Origin: Burkholderia sp. Leaf177
GTDB lineage: Bacteria; Pseudomonadota; Gammaproteobacteria; Burkholderiales; Burkholderiaceae
DNA length: 64,000 nucleotides
Assembly: GCF_001424345.1 (NCBI RefSeq)
Contig: NZ_LMPF01000012.1
Span: forward strand, 311,662-375,661
Direction: 5' to 3'
This document shows positions 34,692 through 43,124 of the stretch, in pieces; position 1 is the first letter of the stretch; each line of letters opens with the position of its first letter. A program made the position numbers and the translations under genes. The notes below the pieces were generated by a model. The model was given only the letters and a program-made list of their open reading frames with translations. It was not told the DNA's origin and ran no database searches.

Positions 34692-34790
34692 AAGATTCCT
34701 CGTGCCGCCAACGATGCCGGCACGAGGACACGGCACCGAAGCCCTTCAACGAACCCTGGTTCGTCGGAGGGCTTTTTTTCGTCTTTTTTT
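34692..34790 (+). ncRNA. Leader RNA with ANTAR-type dual hexaloop motif and overlapping terminator
   Basis: Hairpin P1 pairs 34697-34707 with 34718-34728 (11 perfect pairs), then a C-C mismatch and a C-G pair close the six-base loop AACGAU (34710-34715). Hairpin P2 pairs 34732-34734 with 34741-34743, has a C-C mismatch below, and closes the six-base loop ACCGAA (34735-34740). Both loops carry A at position 1 and G at position 4, the hallmark of RNAs bound by ANTAR proteins such as AmiR, NasR and EutV. The P2 right arm shares bases 34739-34747 with the left arm of the terminator, so P2 and terminator are mutually exclusive. An ANTAR regulator is encoded at 41683 in this operon. The stems are seen directly; regulation is inferred. 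Confidence 0.8.
34739..34779 (+). terminator. Regulated intrinsic terminator ahead of the second amide importer
   Basis: A long stem pairs 34739-34747 with 34766-34774 and 34749-34754 with 34759-34764, with one mismatch (34748/34765) and one wobble, around a four-base tip. Seven T residues follow (34773-34779) and another T-run at 34784-34790. It lies between the promoter and the first gene, so read-through is required for expression. Confidence 0.88.
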
Positions 34791-34817
34791 CGATCGATGA
34801 ATCCAAGGAGATAACGC

Positions 34818-36050
34818 ATGCTGGCTGACAAGTCATCCTGGTTGCGCATGGCCGCTGTGGTCGCGCTTGCCTGTTCTTCCGCAGCCGCAATTGCAGCGGA
34901 CCCGATCAAGCTTGGGTTGCTCGAAGATGCATCGGGGAATTTTGCGTTGGCCACCATTCCGAAGATTCACGCGACCGAACTGGCCGTGGACGAGATCAAC
35001 GCCAAGGGCGGGATCATGGGACGGCCGATCAAACTGATTGCGTACGACACGCAATCGGACAACACCAAGTTCCAGGAGTTGTCGCGCCGTCTGATTCAGA
35101 CCGACAAGGCCGACGTGATCTTCGGCGGATTCTCGAGCGCGTCGCGCGAAGCGATCCGGCCGATCATGGATCGTGCGCATCAGCTCTACTGGTACAACAA
35201 TCAGTACGAAGGCGGCGTGTGCGACTCGAATGTTTTCGTGACGGGCGCCGTCCCCGAACAGCAATTCTCGACGCTGATTCCTTGGATGATGCAGAAGTAC
35301 GGCAAGAAGGTTTACACGATCGCGGCCGACTATAACTTCGGCCAGATATCGGCGGAATGGGTCCGCAACATCGTCAAGGAGAATGGCGGGACGATGGTCG
35401 GCGAAGAGTTCATTCCGCTCAGCGTTTCGCAGTTTGGCCAAACGATCCAGAACATTCAGAAGGCAAAGCCGGACTTCGTGATGACCTTGCTGGTCGGCGC
35501 TAATCAGGCGTCTTATTACGAGCAGCAAGCGTCGGCGCATTTGAATCTGCCGATGGGAAGTTCCGTGAACGTCGGCCAGGCGTATGAGCACAAGCGCTTC
35601 AAGGCGCCCGCGTTGAAGGACATGTTCGTGACGGCGAACTATGTGGAAGAGGTCGATTCGCCAGCGAGCAACGACTTCAAGAAACGCTTCCACGCGAAGT
35701 ATCCGAACGAGCCGTACATCAACCAGGAAGCTGCGAACGCATACGACGCGGTCTATCTGTACAAGGAAGCGGTGGAGAAGGCGAAGTCGACCAACCAGGC
35801 GGCAGTCGAGAAGGCGCTGGATGGCGGCGGCATTTGCACGGATGGACCTTCAGGGAAGGTGTGTATCGACCCGAAAAGCCATCACCTGAGCCACACCATC
35901 TACCTCGTGCATGTGAAGGAAGATCACTCGGTCGAGATTCCGAAAGTATGGAACGACGTGCAGCCGTACTGGCTCGGACAAGTCGGGTGCAATCTTCCAG
36001 TGAAGCCGGATCATCGTCAGTACACGCCGTCGAGCCTGCCAAAGTCCTGA
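34818..36050 (+). CDS. Urea/short-chain amide-type ABC substrate-binding protein (UrtA/FmdD-like), ANTAR-leader controlled
   Basis: This 410-residue binding protein has a Sec signal peptide (residues 1 to about 28, ending AAAIAA-DP). The mature part parallels the protein at 24436: IKLGLLEDASGNFALA, LYWYNNQYEGGVCDSNVFVTG, AADYNFGQ. It belongs to the urea/amide type I periplasmic binding proteins. AAGGAG lies seven bases before the ATG. It is the first gene after the terminator-bearing leader and heads an operon that also encodes formamidase, AmiC and AmiR, which makes a short amide such as formamide or acetamide the likely ligand. Cytosolic AmiC at 40527 is a related fold without a signal peptide. 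Confidence 0.92.
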   Translation: MLADKSSWLRMAAVVALACSSAAAIAADPIKLGLLEDASGNFALATIPKIHATELAVDEINAKGGIMGRPIKLIAYDTQSDNTKFQELSRRLIQTDKADVIFGGFSSASREAIRPIMDRAHQLYWYNNQYEGGVCDSNVFVTGAVPEQQFSTLIPWMMQKYGKKVYTIAADYNFGQISAEWVRNIVKENGGTMVGEEFIPLSVSQFGQTIQNIQKAKPDFVMTLLVGANQASYYEQQASAHLNLPMGSSVNVGQAYEHKRFKAPALKDMFVTANYVEEVDSPASNDFKKRFHAKYPNEPYINQEAANAYDAVYLYKEAVEKAKSTNQAAVEKALDGGGICTDGPSGKVCIDPKSHHLSHTIYLVHVKEDHSVEIPKVWNDVQPYWLGQVGCNLPVKPDHRQYTPSSLPKS

Positions 36051-36055
36051 TGTGA

Positions 36056-36094
36056 TGGCGCGAACGTCCAACGCTTCTGACGGCGATCGCGCCA
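36056..36094 (+). repeat. Intercistronic hairpin between binding protein and permease genes
   Basis: An eight-base-pair perfect outer stem (36056-36063 with 36087-36094) and a four-base-pair inner stem (36065-36068 with 36079-36082) sit six bases after the binding protein stop. No T-run follows. Such hairpins often protect the upstream message and lower downstream expression, giving excess binding protein over membrane parts. Confidence 0.65.
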
Positions 36095-36122
36095 ATCCAC
36101 GAGCTTCAACGAGATCCCCGCG

Positions 36123-36992
36123 ATGACAGCATTCTCCACACTGTATTCGGTCATCTATCAGTTCGGCGATAACTTCGCCTACCTCGTGCTTGCCGCGCTC
36201 GGACTGGCCGTCATCTTCGGCATGATGGGCATCATCAACCTCGCGCATGGCGAGTTCATCATGTGCGGCGCGTACGTGACCATCATCTGCGCGAAGCGTG
36301 GCGTGCCTTTGCCCGTTGCAATGTTGCTCGGCGCATTGGCGGCGGCCATTGCAGGGGTCGCGATCGAGCGGCTGGTGATACGTCACCTCTATAACCGGCT
36401 TTACGATTCGGTGGTGGCGACCTGGGCAATCAGCCTGATTGTGCAACAGACCATGCTGCTGGTCGCGGGACCTTCAATGGAAGGCATCAGCACGCCTTTT
36501 GGTTCGTTCAGTTTCGGCGAGTATTCGTTCTCCACTTATCGTGCAGTGCTGCCCGTCATCGCGCTGATTGTTCTCGGCTTGCTCTACTTGCTGTTTTTCA
36601 AGAGCAACTACGGCGTGTGCGCGCGAGCCACGATTCAGAACGCGAACATGGCGCAGTCGCTAGGGCTGCGAACCGACCGGCTCTATACGCTGACGTTTGC
36701 GCTCGGCGCCGGGCTTGCAGGGCTCACCGGCGCTTTGTACGCGCCGACCATGACCGCGGTTCCAACCATGGGCACGAACTTCATCGTGCAGGCGTTTGTG
36801 TCGGTGGTCGTAGGCGGCGCCAATGTCATTGCTGGAACCACGCCGGCCGCCGCTGCGCTCGCGGTGATCCAAACTGCGTTGACTGCATCGTACGGACAAC
36901 TGTTCGGACAGATCGGCTTGCTGCTGACAGTGATCGTGGTGATTCGTCTGATGCCGCAAGGCCTCGGCAATCTGTTCAGTCGCGCCCGCTAG
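36123..36992 (+). CDS. Branched-chain/urea-type ABC permease (LivH/UrtB-like), second importer
   Basis: This 289-residue permease has about eight spans and the family region GLAVIFGMMGIINLAHGEFIMCGAY (about residues 27-51), close to the paralogue at 25691. A 72-base gap with a hairpin separates it from the binding protein, unlike the 13-base gap in the first importer. It forms the membrane channel with the next gene product. Confidence 0.9.
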   Translation: MTAFSTLYSVIYQFGDNFAYLVLAALGLAVIFGMMGIINLAHGEFIMCGAYVTIICAKRGVPLPVAMLLGALAAAIAGVAIERLVIRHLYNRLYDSVVATWAISLIVQQTMLLVAGPSMEGISTPFGSFSFGEYSFSTYRAVLPVIALIVLGLLYLLFFKSNYGVCARATIQNANMAQSLGLRTDRLYTLTFALGAGLAGLTGALYAPTMTAVPTMGTNFIVQAFVSVVVGGANVIAGTTPAAAALAVIQTALTASYGQLFGQIGLLLTVIVVIRLMPQGLGNLFSRAR

Positions 36993-37001
36993 GAATCGCC
37001 G

Positions 37002-38069
37002 ATGAATCAATCAACTTCCAATCTGCCCGCGCGACGTTTCGTTCCAATAGCAATCCGGCTCGTGCCGTGGCTGCTTGCTCTATGTTTGCCGCTGGTGGTC
37101 GATAGCACCGCGAGCGGCAACTTTGCCTATTGTCTCGTCTGGTCGTTTTCGGCAATCGGGCTTGCCGCAATGTGGGGCCAGGGCGGCATTCTCTCGTTTG
37201 GTCAAACTGCGTTCTTCGGATTGTCCGGCTACACGTACGGAATCGTGACCATCAATCTCGGCGATGGCTGGGTATCGTCCTGGAGCGGACTGCTGATCGG
37301 ACTTGCAGTGAGCGTGGCCGTAGCAGCGCTCCTCGGGTACATGATCTTCTACGGCAAGATCAAGGGCGTGTTTATAGGGATCGTGACGCTTTCTGTGACG
37401 CTCGTGCTGGAAACGTTCATGGCGCAAACTGCGGGACCGCAATGGGCCATTGGTGAGGCGCGGCTCAACGGTTACAACGGCATGTCCGGCATGCCGCCGT
37501 TATCGATTCCCTGGATCGGCGGTGAAGTCACGCTGGAAAATACACGGTTCTATTATCTGGTCGTCGTGCTGCTCGCGCTTGTCTATGCGATCACCCGGCG
37601 CCTGCTTGATTCGCCCTTCGGGCTGACGCTCGTCGCCATCCGCGAAAATCCGCAGCGCGCCGAAATGCTTGGCGTGGATATCCGCCGGCATCAACTCCTG
37701 ATCTTCGTGTTCGGCTGCGCACTCGGCGGCCTCTCGGGCGCGCTCTATACCATCTGGGGATCGTACATCACGCCTTCTGCAATGGGGCTGACGTCCGCCG
37801 CCATGCCGATCATCTGGGTCGCGACCGCAGGACGCCGGAGCATAGGCGGGGCGATCATCGGCACAGCGCTGCTAGTGTGGCTCTCGCAATGGCTCGCCAT
37901 TTATGGAAGCCAGTACGCGCTGATCCTGATGGGCGCCATTCTGCTGTTCGTGGTGCTTGTGGCGCCCGAAGGATTGCTGCCTTTGGTATCGAAACTTGTG
38001 CGGCGCGGCACTTCACGCAAGGCGCATTCACCGCGCTCGTTCAAAACCCGCACGAGGAGCGAACCGTGA
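37002..38069 (+). CDS. Branched-chain/urea-type ABC permease (LivM/UrtC-like), second importer
   Basis: This 355-residue permease has GQGGILSFGQTAFFGLSGY (about residues 60-78) and the coupling loop IRENPQRAEMLGVDIRRH (about 210-227). About ten hydrophobic spans can be drawn, with a basic C-terminal tail. It begins nine bases after the first permease and its stop overlaps the GTG start of the ATPase. It is the paralogue of the permease at 26554. Confidence 0.9.
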   Translation: MNQSTSNLPARRFVPIAIRLVPWLLALCLPLVVDSTASGNFAYCLVWSFSAIGLAAMWGQGGILSFGQTAFFGLSGYTYGIVTINLGDGWVSSWSGLLIGLAVSVAVAALLGYMIFYGKIKGVFIGIVTLSVTLVLETFMAQTAGPQWAIGEARLNGYNGMSGMPPLSIPWIGGEVTLENTRFYYLVVVLLALVYAITRRLLDSPFGLTLVAIRENPQRAEMLGVDIRRHQLLIFVFGCALGGLSGALYTIWGSYITPSAMGLTSAAMPIIWVATAGRRSIGGAIIGTALLVWLSQWLAIYGSQYALILMGAILLFVVLVAPEGLLPLVSKLVRRGTSRKAHSPRSFKTRTRSEP

Positions 38070-38779
38070 GCACGACCTTACTCGAGACCCGTGCGCTCGC
38101 GAAGCATTTTGGCGGCGCGCACGTGATCAATGGCATCGACTTTGCAATCGGTGAAGGCGAGATCCGATGCGTGATCGGACCGAACGGTGCGGGGAAAAGC
38201 ACCTTTTTCAAGCTCATTACGGGCGAGCATCGGCCGAGTGCCGGTTCTGTTTCGTTTCTCGGCCGCGATCTGAATCATGTGCTGCCGCACGAACGAATCC
38301 GCATGGGGATGAGCATCAAGTTTCAGATTCCGGGCATTTTTCCGGAGCTCACCGTGCGCCAGCATTTGCAGCTCGGTTTGCATCGCGTGAAAGACGATAG
38401 CGCCGAGTCGCTCGAGCAACTGCTACATCAGTTCCTGCTGGACGAGGAAGAGCACGTACTTGCAGGCAACCTGTCTCACGGTAAAAAACAGTGGCTCGAG
38501 ATTGCAATGGCTGTGTCGCTCAAGCCAAAACTTCTTTTCCTCGATGAACCCGTCGCCGGCATGTCCGCCGAAGAAACGCACGCAACGGGCGAGCTGATCA
38601 TGGGCTTGCGCGAGCGTGGACTGACCATCATGGTGGTCGAGCATGACATGACGTTCGTGCGGCAAGTGGCGACGCGCGTGACGGTGTTGCACGCCGGCCG
38701 TCTTTTCGCCGATGGCCCGCTCGAAGAAATCCTCGCGCGCGACGACGTTGCCGAAATTTATCTGGGCAAGAAGAAATGA
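38066..38779 (+). CDS. ABC transporter ATP-binding protein (LivG/UrtD-like), second importer
   Basis: This 237-residue ATPase starts at a GTG that overlaps the permease stop (GTGA), with GAGGAG about ten bases upstream. It has Walker A GPNGAGKST, signature LSHGKKQWLEIA as in UrtD, Walker B LLFLDEPVAGM and H-loop VVEHDM. The SHGKKQ signature is nearer to UrtD than the paralogue at 27609. The next ATPase overlaps it by four bases. Confidence 0.92.
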   Translation: MSTTLLETRALAKHFGGAHVINGIDFAIGEGEIRCVIGPNGAGKSTFFKLITGEHRPSAGSVSFLGRDLNHVLPHERIRMGMSIKFQIPGIFPELTVRQHLQLGLHRVKDDSAESLEQLLHQFLLDEEEHVLAGNLSHGKKQWLEIAMAVSLKPKLLFLDEPVAGMSAEETHATGELIMGLRERGLTIMVVEHDMTFVRQVATRVTVLHAGRLFADGPLEEILARDDVAEIYLGKKK

Positions 38780-39483
38780 CGACTCTGCTCGAAATCTCCG
38801 GCGTTGAATGTGGCTATGCGGGCGGCAAGGTCCTGAACGGTGTATCCATGACCGTCGAGCGCGGCGAGATCGTCGCTTTGATCGGACGAAACGGCGTTGG
38901 CAAGACCACGTTGATGCGCGCGTTGATTGGCCTCGTTCCGTTGATGGCCGGCAGCATTGCGCTGAACGGCGAGGAAATTGGCGACACGCGGCCCTATTCG
39001 CGGGCACGGCATGGCGTGGGTTACGTGCCGCAGGGCCGCGAGGTGTTTCCGGCGTTGACAGTGCGTGAAAACCTGCAAGTGGGTGCCCAGTCGAATCGCG
39101 CGCGCCTGACGGAAATGCTCGACAAGGTCGTGGGTTATTTTCCCGTGCTCGGTGCACGTTTTCAACAAAAGGCGGGTACGTTGAGCGGCGGCGAACAGCA
39201 GCAACTCGCCATTGCGCGTGCGTTAATCGGCTCGCCAAAGATCCTGTTGCTCGATGAACCGTCAGAAGGAATCCAGCCGTCCATCGTGGATCTGATTGGC
39301 GAGACATTAATTCGGATCGCTGATGAAACGGGTATCGGCGTGTTGTTGGTGGAACAGAACATGGGTATGGTTGAAAGCGTCGCCGCGCGCTGCTGCGTGA
39401 TGGACAAGGGGAGGATTGTGAGCTCCCTGAACCGCGCGCAACTCGCCGACGAAGAACTGATTCGCCAGTATCTGGCACTTTAG
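38776..39483 (+). CDS. ABC transporter ATP-binding protein (LivF/UrtE-like), second importer
   Basis: This 235-residue ATPase has Walker A GRNGVGKTTLM, GVGYVPQGREVFPALTVRENL, signature LSGGEQQQLA and Walker B LLLDEPSEGIQPSI. The GIQPSI motif is typical of the UrtE/LivF group. It completes the second five-gene importer and lies 12 bases before the formamidase gene. Confidence 0.92.
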   Translation: MTTLLEISGVECGYAGGKVLNGVSMTVERGEIVALIGRNGVGKTTLMRALIGLVPLMAGSIALNGEEIGDTRPYSRARHGVGYVPQGREVFPALTVRENLQVGAQSNRARLTEMLDKVVGYFPVLGARFQQKAGTLSGGEQQQLAIARALIGSPKILLLDEPSEGIQPSIVDLIGETLIRIADETGIGVLLVEQNMGMVESVAARCCVMDKGRIVSSLNRAQLADEELIRQYLAL

Positions 39484-39495
39484 AAAGGACCCGGC

Positions 39496-40482
39496 ATGCA
39501 ATGGCTTAACGACTCGATCATGATGCAACGCGGCGTGGGCGCGAATCGGGAAGGCACGACCCATCAACTGACTGAAGCGTTGCAGGACACGTTTCACTAC
39601 ACCATTGGTCCGTATTCCACGCCGGTCCTGCACGTTCAACCGGGCGACACCGTCGTGGTCGAAACACGCGATGCGTTCGAGGGGAAGATCACCTCCGAGA
39701 CCGACAAGCCGTCGCAGATCCTGAAGATGCCGTTCCTGAATCCACAGAACGGGCCGATCATGATCGAAGGTGCGGAGAAGGGCGATGTGATTGCGGTGTA
39801 CATCGAAAAGATGGCGCCGCGTGGCGACGATCCGCACGGTTTTTGTTGCATGATCCCGAACTTCGGCGCGCTGACAGGGACGGACTATACGGCCTTGCTC
39901 AACGAACCGCTTCCCGAGATTGTCCGCAAGATCAAGATCGACGAGGACAACGTCTACTGGAGCCGGCGCAATACGTTGCCGTACAAACCGCATATCGGCA
40001 CGTTGAGTCTTTCGCCGGAAATCGACTCCATCAATTCACTGACGCCGGATTCGCATGGCGGCAATATGGATGTGCCCGACATGGGTCCGGGCAGCATCAC
40101 TTATTTGCCGGTTCGTTCACCGGGCGCACGCTTGTTCATTGGCGACGCTCACGCGTGCCAGGGCGACGGCGAGGTTTGCGGAACGGCGGTTGAATACGCG
40201 AGCACGACCACCATTCGCGTGGACCTGATCAAGAACTGGGCCATTGCGTGGCCGCGTCTGGAGAACGAAGACGCGCTGATGAGCATTGGCAGCGCGAGGC
40301 CGCTGGAAGATGCAACGCGGATTGCGTATCGCGAACTGGTGCTGTGGATGGCGGCTGAATACGGATTCGACAAATGGGACGCGTATATGATGCTCAGTCA
40401 ATGCGGCAAGGTTCGCCTCGGCAATTTTGTCGATCCAAAATATACGGTCGGCGCCATGATCGCGAAGCATTATCTGAAGTGA
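39496..40482 (+). CDS. fmdA: Acetamidase/formamidase (FmdA/AmdA family), short form
   Basis: This 328-residue enzyme of PF03069 splits formamide or acetamide to ammonia and the acid. Family marks include the VQPGDTVVVETRDAF strand (about residues 47-61), EGAEKGDVIAVYIEK, and the GDAHACQGDGEVCGTAVE motif (about 216-233) with the probable metal-binding His and acidic residues. It is much shorter than the 414-residue paralogue at 61983 and belongs to another subgroup. It follows the importer genes directly, so uptake and hydrolysis are co-expressed under the ANTAR leader. Confidence 0.92.
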   Translation: MQWLNDSIMMQRGVGANREGTTHQLTEALQDTFHYTIGPYSTPVLHVQPGDTVVVETRDAFEGKITSETDKPSQILKMPFLNPQNGPIMIEGAEKGDVIAVYIEKMAPRGDDPHGFCCMIPNFGALTGTDYTALLNEPLPEIVRKIKIDEDNVYWSRRNTLPYKPHIGTLSLSPEIDSINSLTPDSHGGNMDVPDMGPGSITYLPVRSPGARLFIGDAHACQGDGEVCGTAVEYASTTTIRVDLIKNWAIAWPRLENEDALMSIGSARPLEDATRIAYRELVLWMAAEYGFDKWDAYMMLSQCGKVRLGNFVDPKYTVGAMIAKHYLK

Positions 40483-40526
40483 CGCGCCAATGCCGTCCCA
40501 CGAATGCATGACCTGAAAAGCGCTCC

Positions 40527-41681
40527 ATGTCTCTATCCGAACCTGTCAAGATCGGGCTGCTGTGCTCCACGACCGGCGCGACTGCGCCGCTGGAGATGTC
40601 TCAATGGCGGGGTTCAATCCTGGCTGTCGAGGAGATCAATCAGCTCGGCGGCGTGGCGGGGCGGGAACTGTCGGTCGTGCATTACGATCCGGGCTCGGAT
40701 TCCACACGCTTTCGAGCGCTCGCGGAAAAGCTCATTCTCGACGACGGCGTGAATGTGATCTTCGGCGGATACACGTCGTCGAGCCGCAAGGCGATGTTGC
40801 CTGTTGTAGAAAAACATAATCGTCTGCTGGTTTATTCGCAGCAATACGAAGGTTTTGAGTTTTCCGAGAACATCATCTATAGCGGTGCGTCGCCAAATCA
40901 AAATGGCTTGCAGCTTGCGGAATTTATGACGTCCACTTACGGCGCGCGCTGTTACATGGTGGGCTCGCGCTACGTGTACCCGTACGAGTGCAACCGGACC
41001 ATGCAGGAGCTGTTGCTGCAACATCCCGACGGCGCGATCCTTGGCGAGCGGTATCTGGATCTCAACGCACCGTTCGAGCATTTCGCCGATGTCGTCGCGG
41101 ACATACAAAAGAAACGGCCCGACTTCATTTTCTGCACGGTGATAGGCCGCACCGTGCCGTATCTCTATCAGGCGTTCGCGCACGCGGGTCTCGATCCGGC
41201 GCGCATGCCCATTGGAAGCCTGAATACTTCGGAAACCGAAATATCGTTGATGGAGCGTGGCGTCGCAACCGGGCATATCACCGCTGCGCCGTATTTTCAG
41301 AGCATCGGCACGCCGGAGAACCGCACGGCCCTCGCGCGTCACGTGGAACGATTTGGACGTCAGCATCCAACCGACATGAACTGGGAAGCCGCGTACTACC
41401 AGATGCACATGTATGCGAACGCTTTCAACAAGGCAGGCTCGGACGATATCGGCACGATCATGCCGCATTTGCTGGGAGCGGAATTCGCGGCGCCGCAAGG
41501 GCGCGTGCATATCGATCGCGTCAATCACCACATGGCGTTGTATCCGCGGATTGGCCGCGCGGGAAGCGACGGGCAGTTTTCCATCCTGCGTGAGTCGGCG
41601 CATGCGGTCGCGCCGGATCCTTACATGGCGTCGCAGAGTCTGGGCGACTGGGTGACGAAGCTCAGCACGCGGGAGCACTGA
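40527..41681 (+). CDS. amiC: AmiC-like cytosolic amide sensor
   Basis: This 384-residue type I periplasmic-binding fold protein has no signal peptide (MSLSEPVKIGLLCSTTGATAP), which fits AmiC: a cytosolic amide receptor that holds AmiR inactive until an amide binds. The YSQQYEGFEFSENIIYSGA segment (about residues 105-123) parallels the YNNQYEGGVCDSNVFVTG region of the exported binding proteins in this window, showing descent from them. The amiR gene follows with two bases between stop and start, as in the Pseudomonas ami operon. Function as ligand-gated inhibitor of antitermination is inferred from family and order. Confidence 0.9.
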   Translation: MSLSEPVKIGLLCSTTGATAPLEMSQWRGSILAVEEINQLGGVAGRELSVVHYDPGSDSTRFRALAEKLILDDGVNVIFGGYTSSSRKAMLPVVEKHNRLLVYSQQYEGFEFSENIIYSGASPNQNGLQLAEFMTSTYGARCYMVGSRYVYPYECNRTMQELLLQHPDGAILGERYLDLNAPFEHFADVVADIQKKRPDFIFCTVIGRTVPYLYQAFAHAGLDPARMPIGSLNTSETEISLMERGVATGHITAAPYFQSIGTPENRTALARHVERFGRQHPTDMNWEAAYYQMHMYANAFNKAGSDDIGTIMPHLLGAEFAAPQGRVHIDRVNHHMALYPRIGRAGSDGQFSILRESAHAVAPDPYMASQSLGDWVTKLSTREH

Positions 41682-41682
41682 C

Positions 41683-42348
41683 GTGACGCCACAACGCGAG
41701 GGTCGACAACGCAGTCTGACCGGTTCGGTATTGAACCGGGGGCTGTCCGTTGTCGTCTTTCATCCGGACGACAACGACGGCGCGACGCTCACCAATCACC
41801 TGAAACGCATGGGTTTTCAGGTCGCCGCGTTCTGGCCGCCTCTTGAAGTGTTGCCCGACAAGGTCGATCTGGTTTTCCGCGCGTTGATTCCGGAAGAACA
41901 GGCGCCTCGCGATGCATGGCTCGGCCCTGACGGCCCGCCGGTGATATCGATCATCTCCTACGAGAATCCCACGTTTATCGACCAGGCATTGAAGATGGGA
42001 TCGAACGCGATCATCACAACGCCGATCCGCGCTTCCGGCTTGCTGGCAACCGTTGTGTTTGCAATGCAGAACGCCCGGCAGAACCGGCAGATGACGGAAC
42101 GCATCGCGAGTCTGGAGCAGAAGGTGAATGGAGCACGCCATCTCAACGAGGCCAAATCCATCCTCATGGCAATGCATCAGATATCGGAAGCCGAGGCCTA
42201 CGAAATCTTGCGCGGCCAGGCAATGGCGAAGCGCGTCAGCGTCGACGACATGTGTCATTCGATCATCCAGGCAGGCGAACTCCTCAAGGTAAAGCGCGCG
42301 GTGCCCAAGCCCTGTGCCGACGATACACATTCCCAGCCGGACCTTTAA
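41683..42348 (+). CDS. amiR: AmiR-like ANTAR transcription antiterminator
   Basis: This 221-residue RNA-binding regulator has an N-terminal pseudo-receiver (about 18-128, including the AmiR-like AFWPPLEVL) without a usable phospho-acceptor: the expected position reads VDLVFRAL. A coiled coil (about 128-155) and a C-terminal ANTAR domain (about 146-202) follow, with NEAKSILMAMHQISEAEAYEILRGQAM carrying the conserved Ala-Lys and Ala-Met residues. ANTAR domains bind paired hexaloop hairpins and stop terminator formation. The matching RNA lies at 34692-34747 upstream of this same operon. Translation starts at a GTG. Overlap of control and target makes positive feedback likely. Confidence 0.9.
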   Translation: MTPQREGRQRSLTGSVLNRGLSVVVFHPDDNDGATLTNHLKRMGFQVAAFWPPLEVLPDKVDLVFRALIPEEQAPRDAWLGPDGPPVISIISYENPTFIDQALKMGSNAIITTPIRASGLLATVVFAMQNARQNRQMTERIASLEQKVNGARHLNEAKSILMAMHQISEAEAYEILRGQAMAKRVSVDDMCHSIIQAGELLKVKRAVPKPCADDTHSQPDL

Positions 42349-42359
42349 AGGACTCTCAC

Positions 42360-43124
42360 ATGGACTTGCAGCTGAAGGGATTGAAGGCGATTGTCACGGG
42401 CGGAACGAAGGGCATTGGCCTCGCGATTGCGCAAACATTAGCGAAGGAAGGTGCGGCCGTAGCGATCTGCTCGCGCGACACGCATGCGGCCGGGCAGACG
42501 GCGGCATCGTTAAGCGCGTTGAGCGGGACCGAAGCGTTGGGCGCGGGCGTCGACGTGGCTGATGGCGCTGCGCTGAAACAATGGGTGGAAGACATCGCGA
42601 AGCAATGGGGCGGCCTCGATATCGTCGTTGCGAACGTGAGTGCGCTTTCCATTTCGAACGACCTGGAGTCGTGGCGCAAGCAGTTCGAAACGGACATGCT
42701 CGGAACCGTCAATCTCGTCGATGCCGCCATGCCATATCTGGAAGCGAGCAAAGCCGGATCGATTGTTGCGATCTCCAGCGTGTCGGGACGCGAAGTGGAC
42801 TTCGCTGCGGGGCCATACGGCACGTTCAAGGCTGCGCTGGTTCATTACGTGCAAGGGCTTGCTTATCAGCTTGCGCCGAAGGGGATTCGCGCGAACACGG
42901 TATCTCCCGGCAACGTGTACTTCAAGGGCGGCGTATGGGACTGGATCGAGACCAATAATCCGACGCTTTACGCGGAAGCGCTCGCATTGAATCCGACCAA
43001 GCGCATGGCAACGCCTCAGGAGATCGCAAATGCGGTTGCGTTCATTGCGAGCCCCGTTGCGAGTTTTGTCAGCGGCACGAATCTCGTGGTCGATGGCGCG
43101 CTGACTCGCGGCGTTCAGCTATAA
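42360..43124 (+). CDS. Short-chain dehydrogenase/reductase (SDR)
   Basis: This 254-residue classical SDR has the cofactor motif GGTKGIG (about residues 15-21), the Ser of ISSVSG (about 140) and YGTFK (about 154-158) as catalytic Tyr and Lys; the usual NNAG is replaced by VANVS. It starts 11 bases after amiR and appears to be the last gene of the amide operon. Its substrate cannot be told; oxidation of an alcohol formed from a hydroxyalkyl amide is one possibility. Cofactor choice is unclear. Confidence 0.88.
   Translation: MDLQLKGLKAIVTGGTKGIGLAIAQTLAKEGAAVAICSRDTHAAGQTAASLSALSGTEALGAGVDVADGAALKQWVEDIAKQWGGLDIVVANVSALSISNDLESWRKQFETDMLGTVNLVDAAMPYLEASKAGSIVAISSVSGREVDFAAGPYGTFKAALVHYVQGLAYQLAPKGIRANTVSPGNVYFKGGVWDWIETNNPTLYAEALALNPTKRMATPQEIANAVAFIASPVASFVSGTNLVVDGALTRGVQL

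Noticed and set aside
34692-34790. Guanidine (ykkC-type) riboswitch as the leader upstream of the amide importer
   Set aside because: I do not see the conserved blocks of the guanidine-I or -III types, and the loops are six bases with A1/G4 rather than the ACGR tetraloops of guanidine-II; the ANTAR reading explains the loops and the linked amiR.
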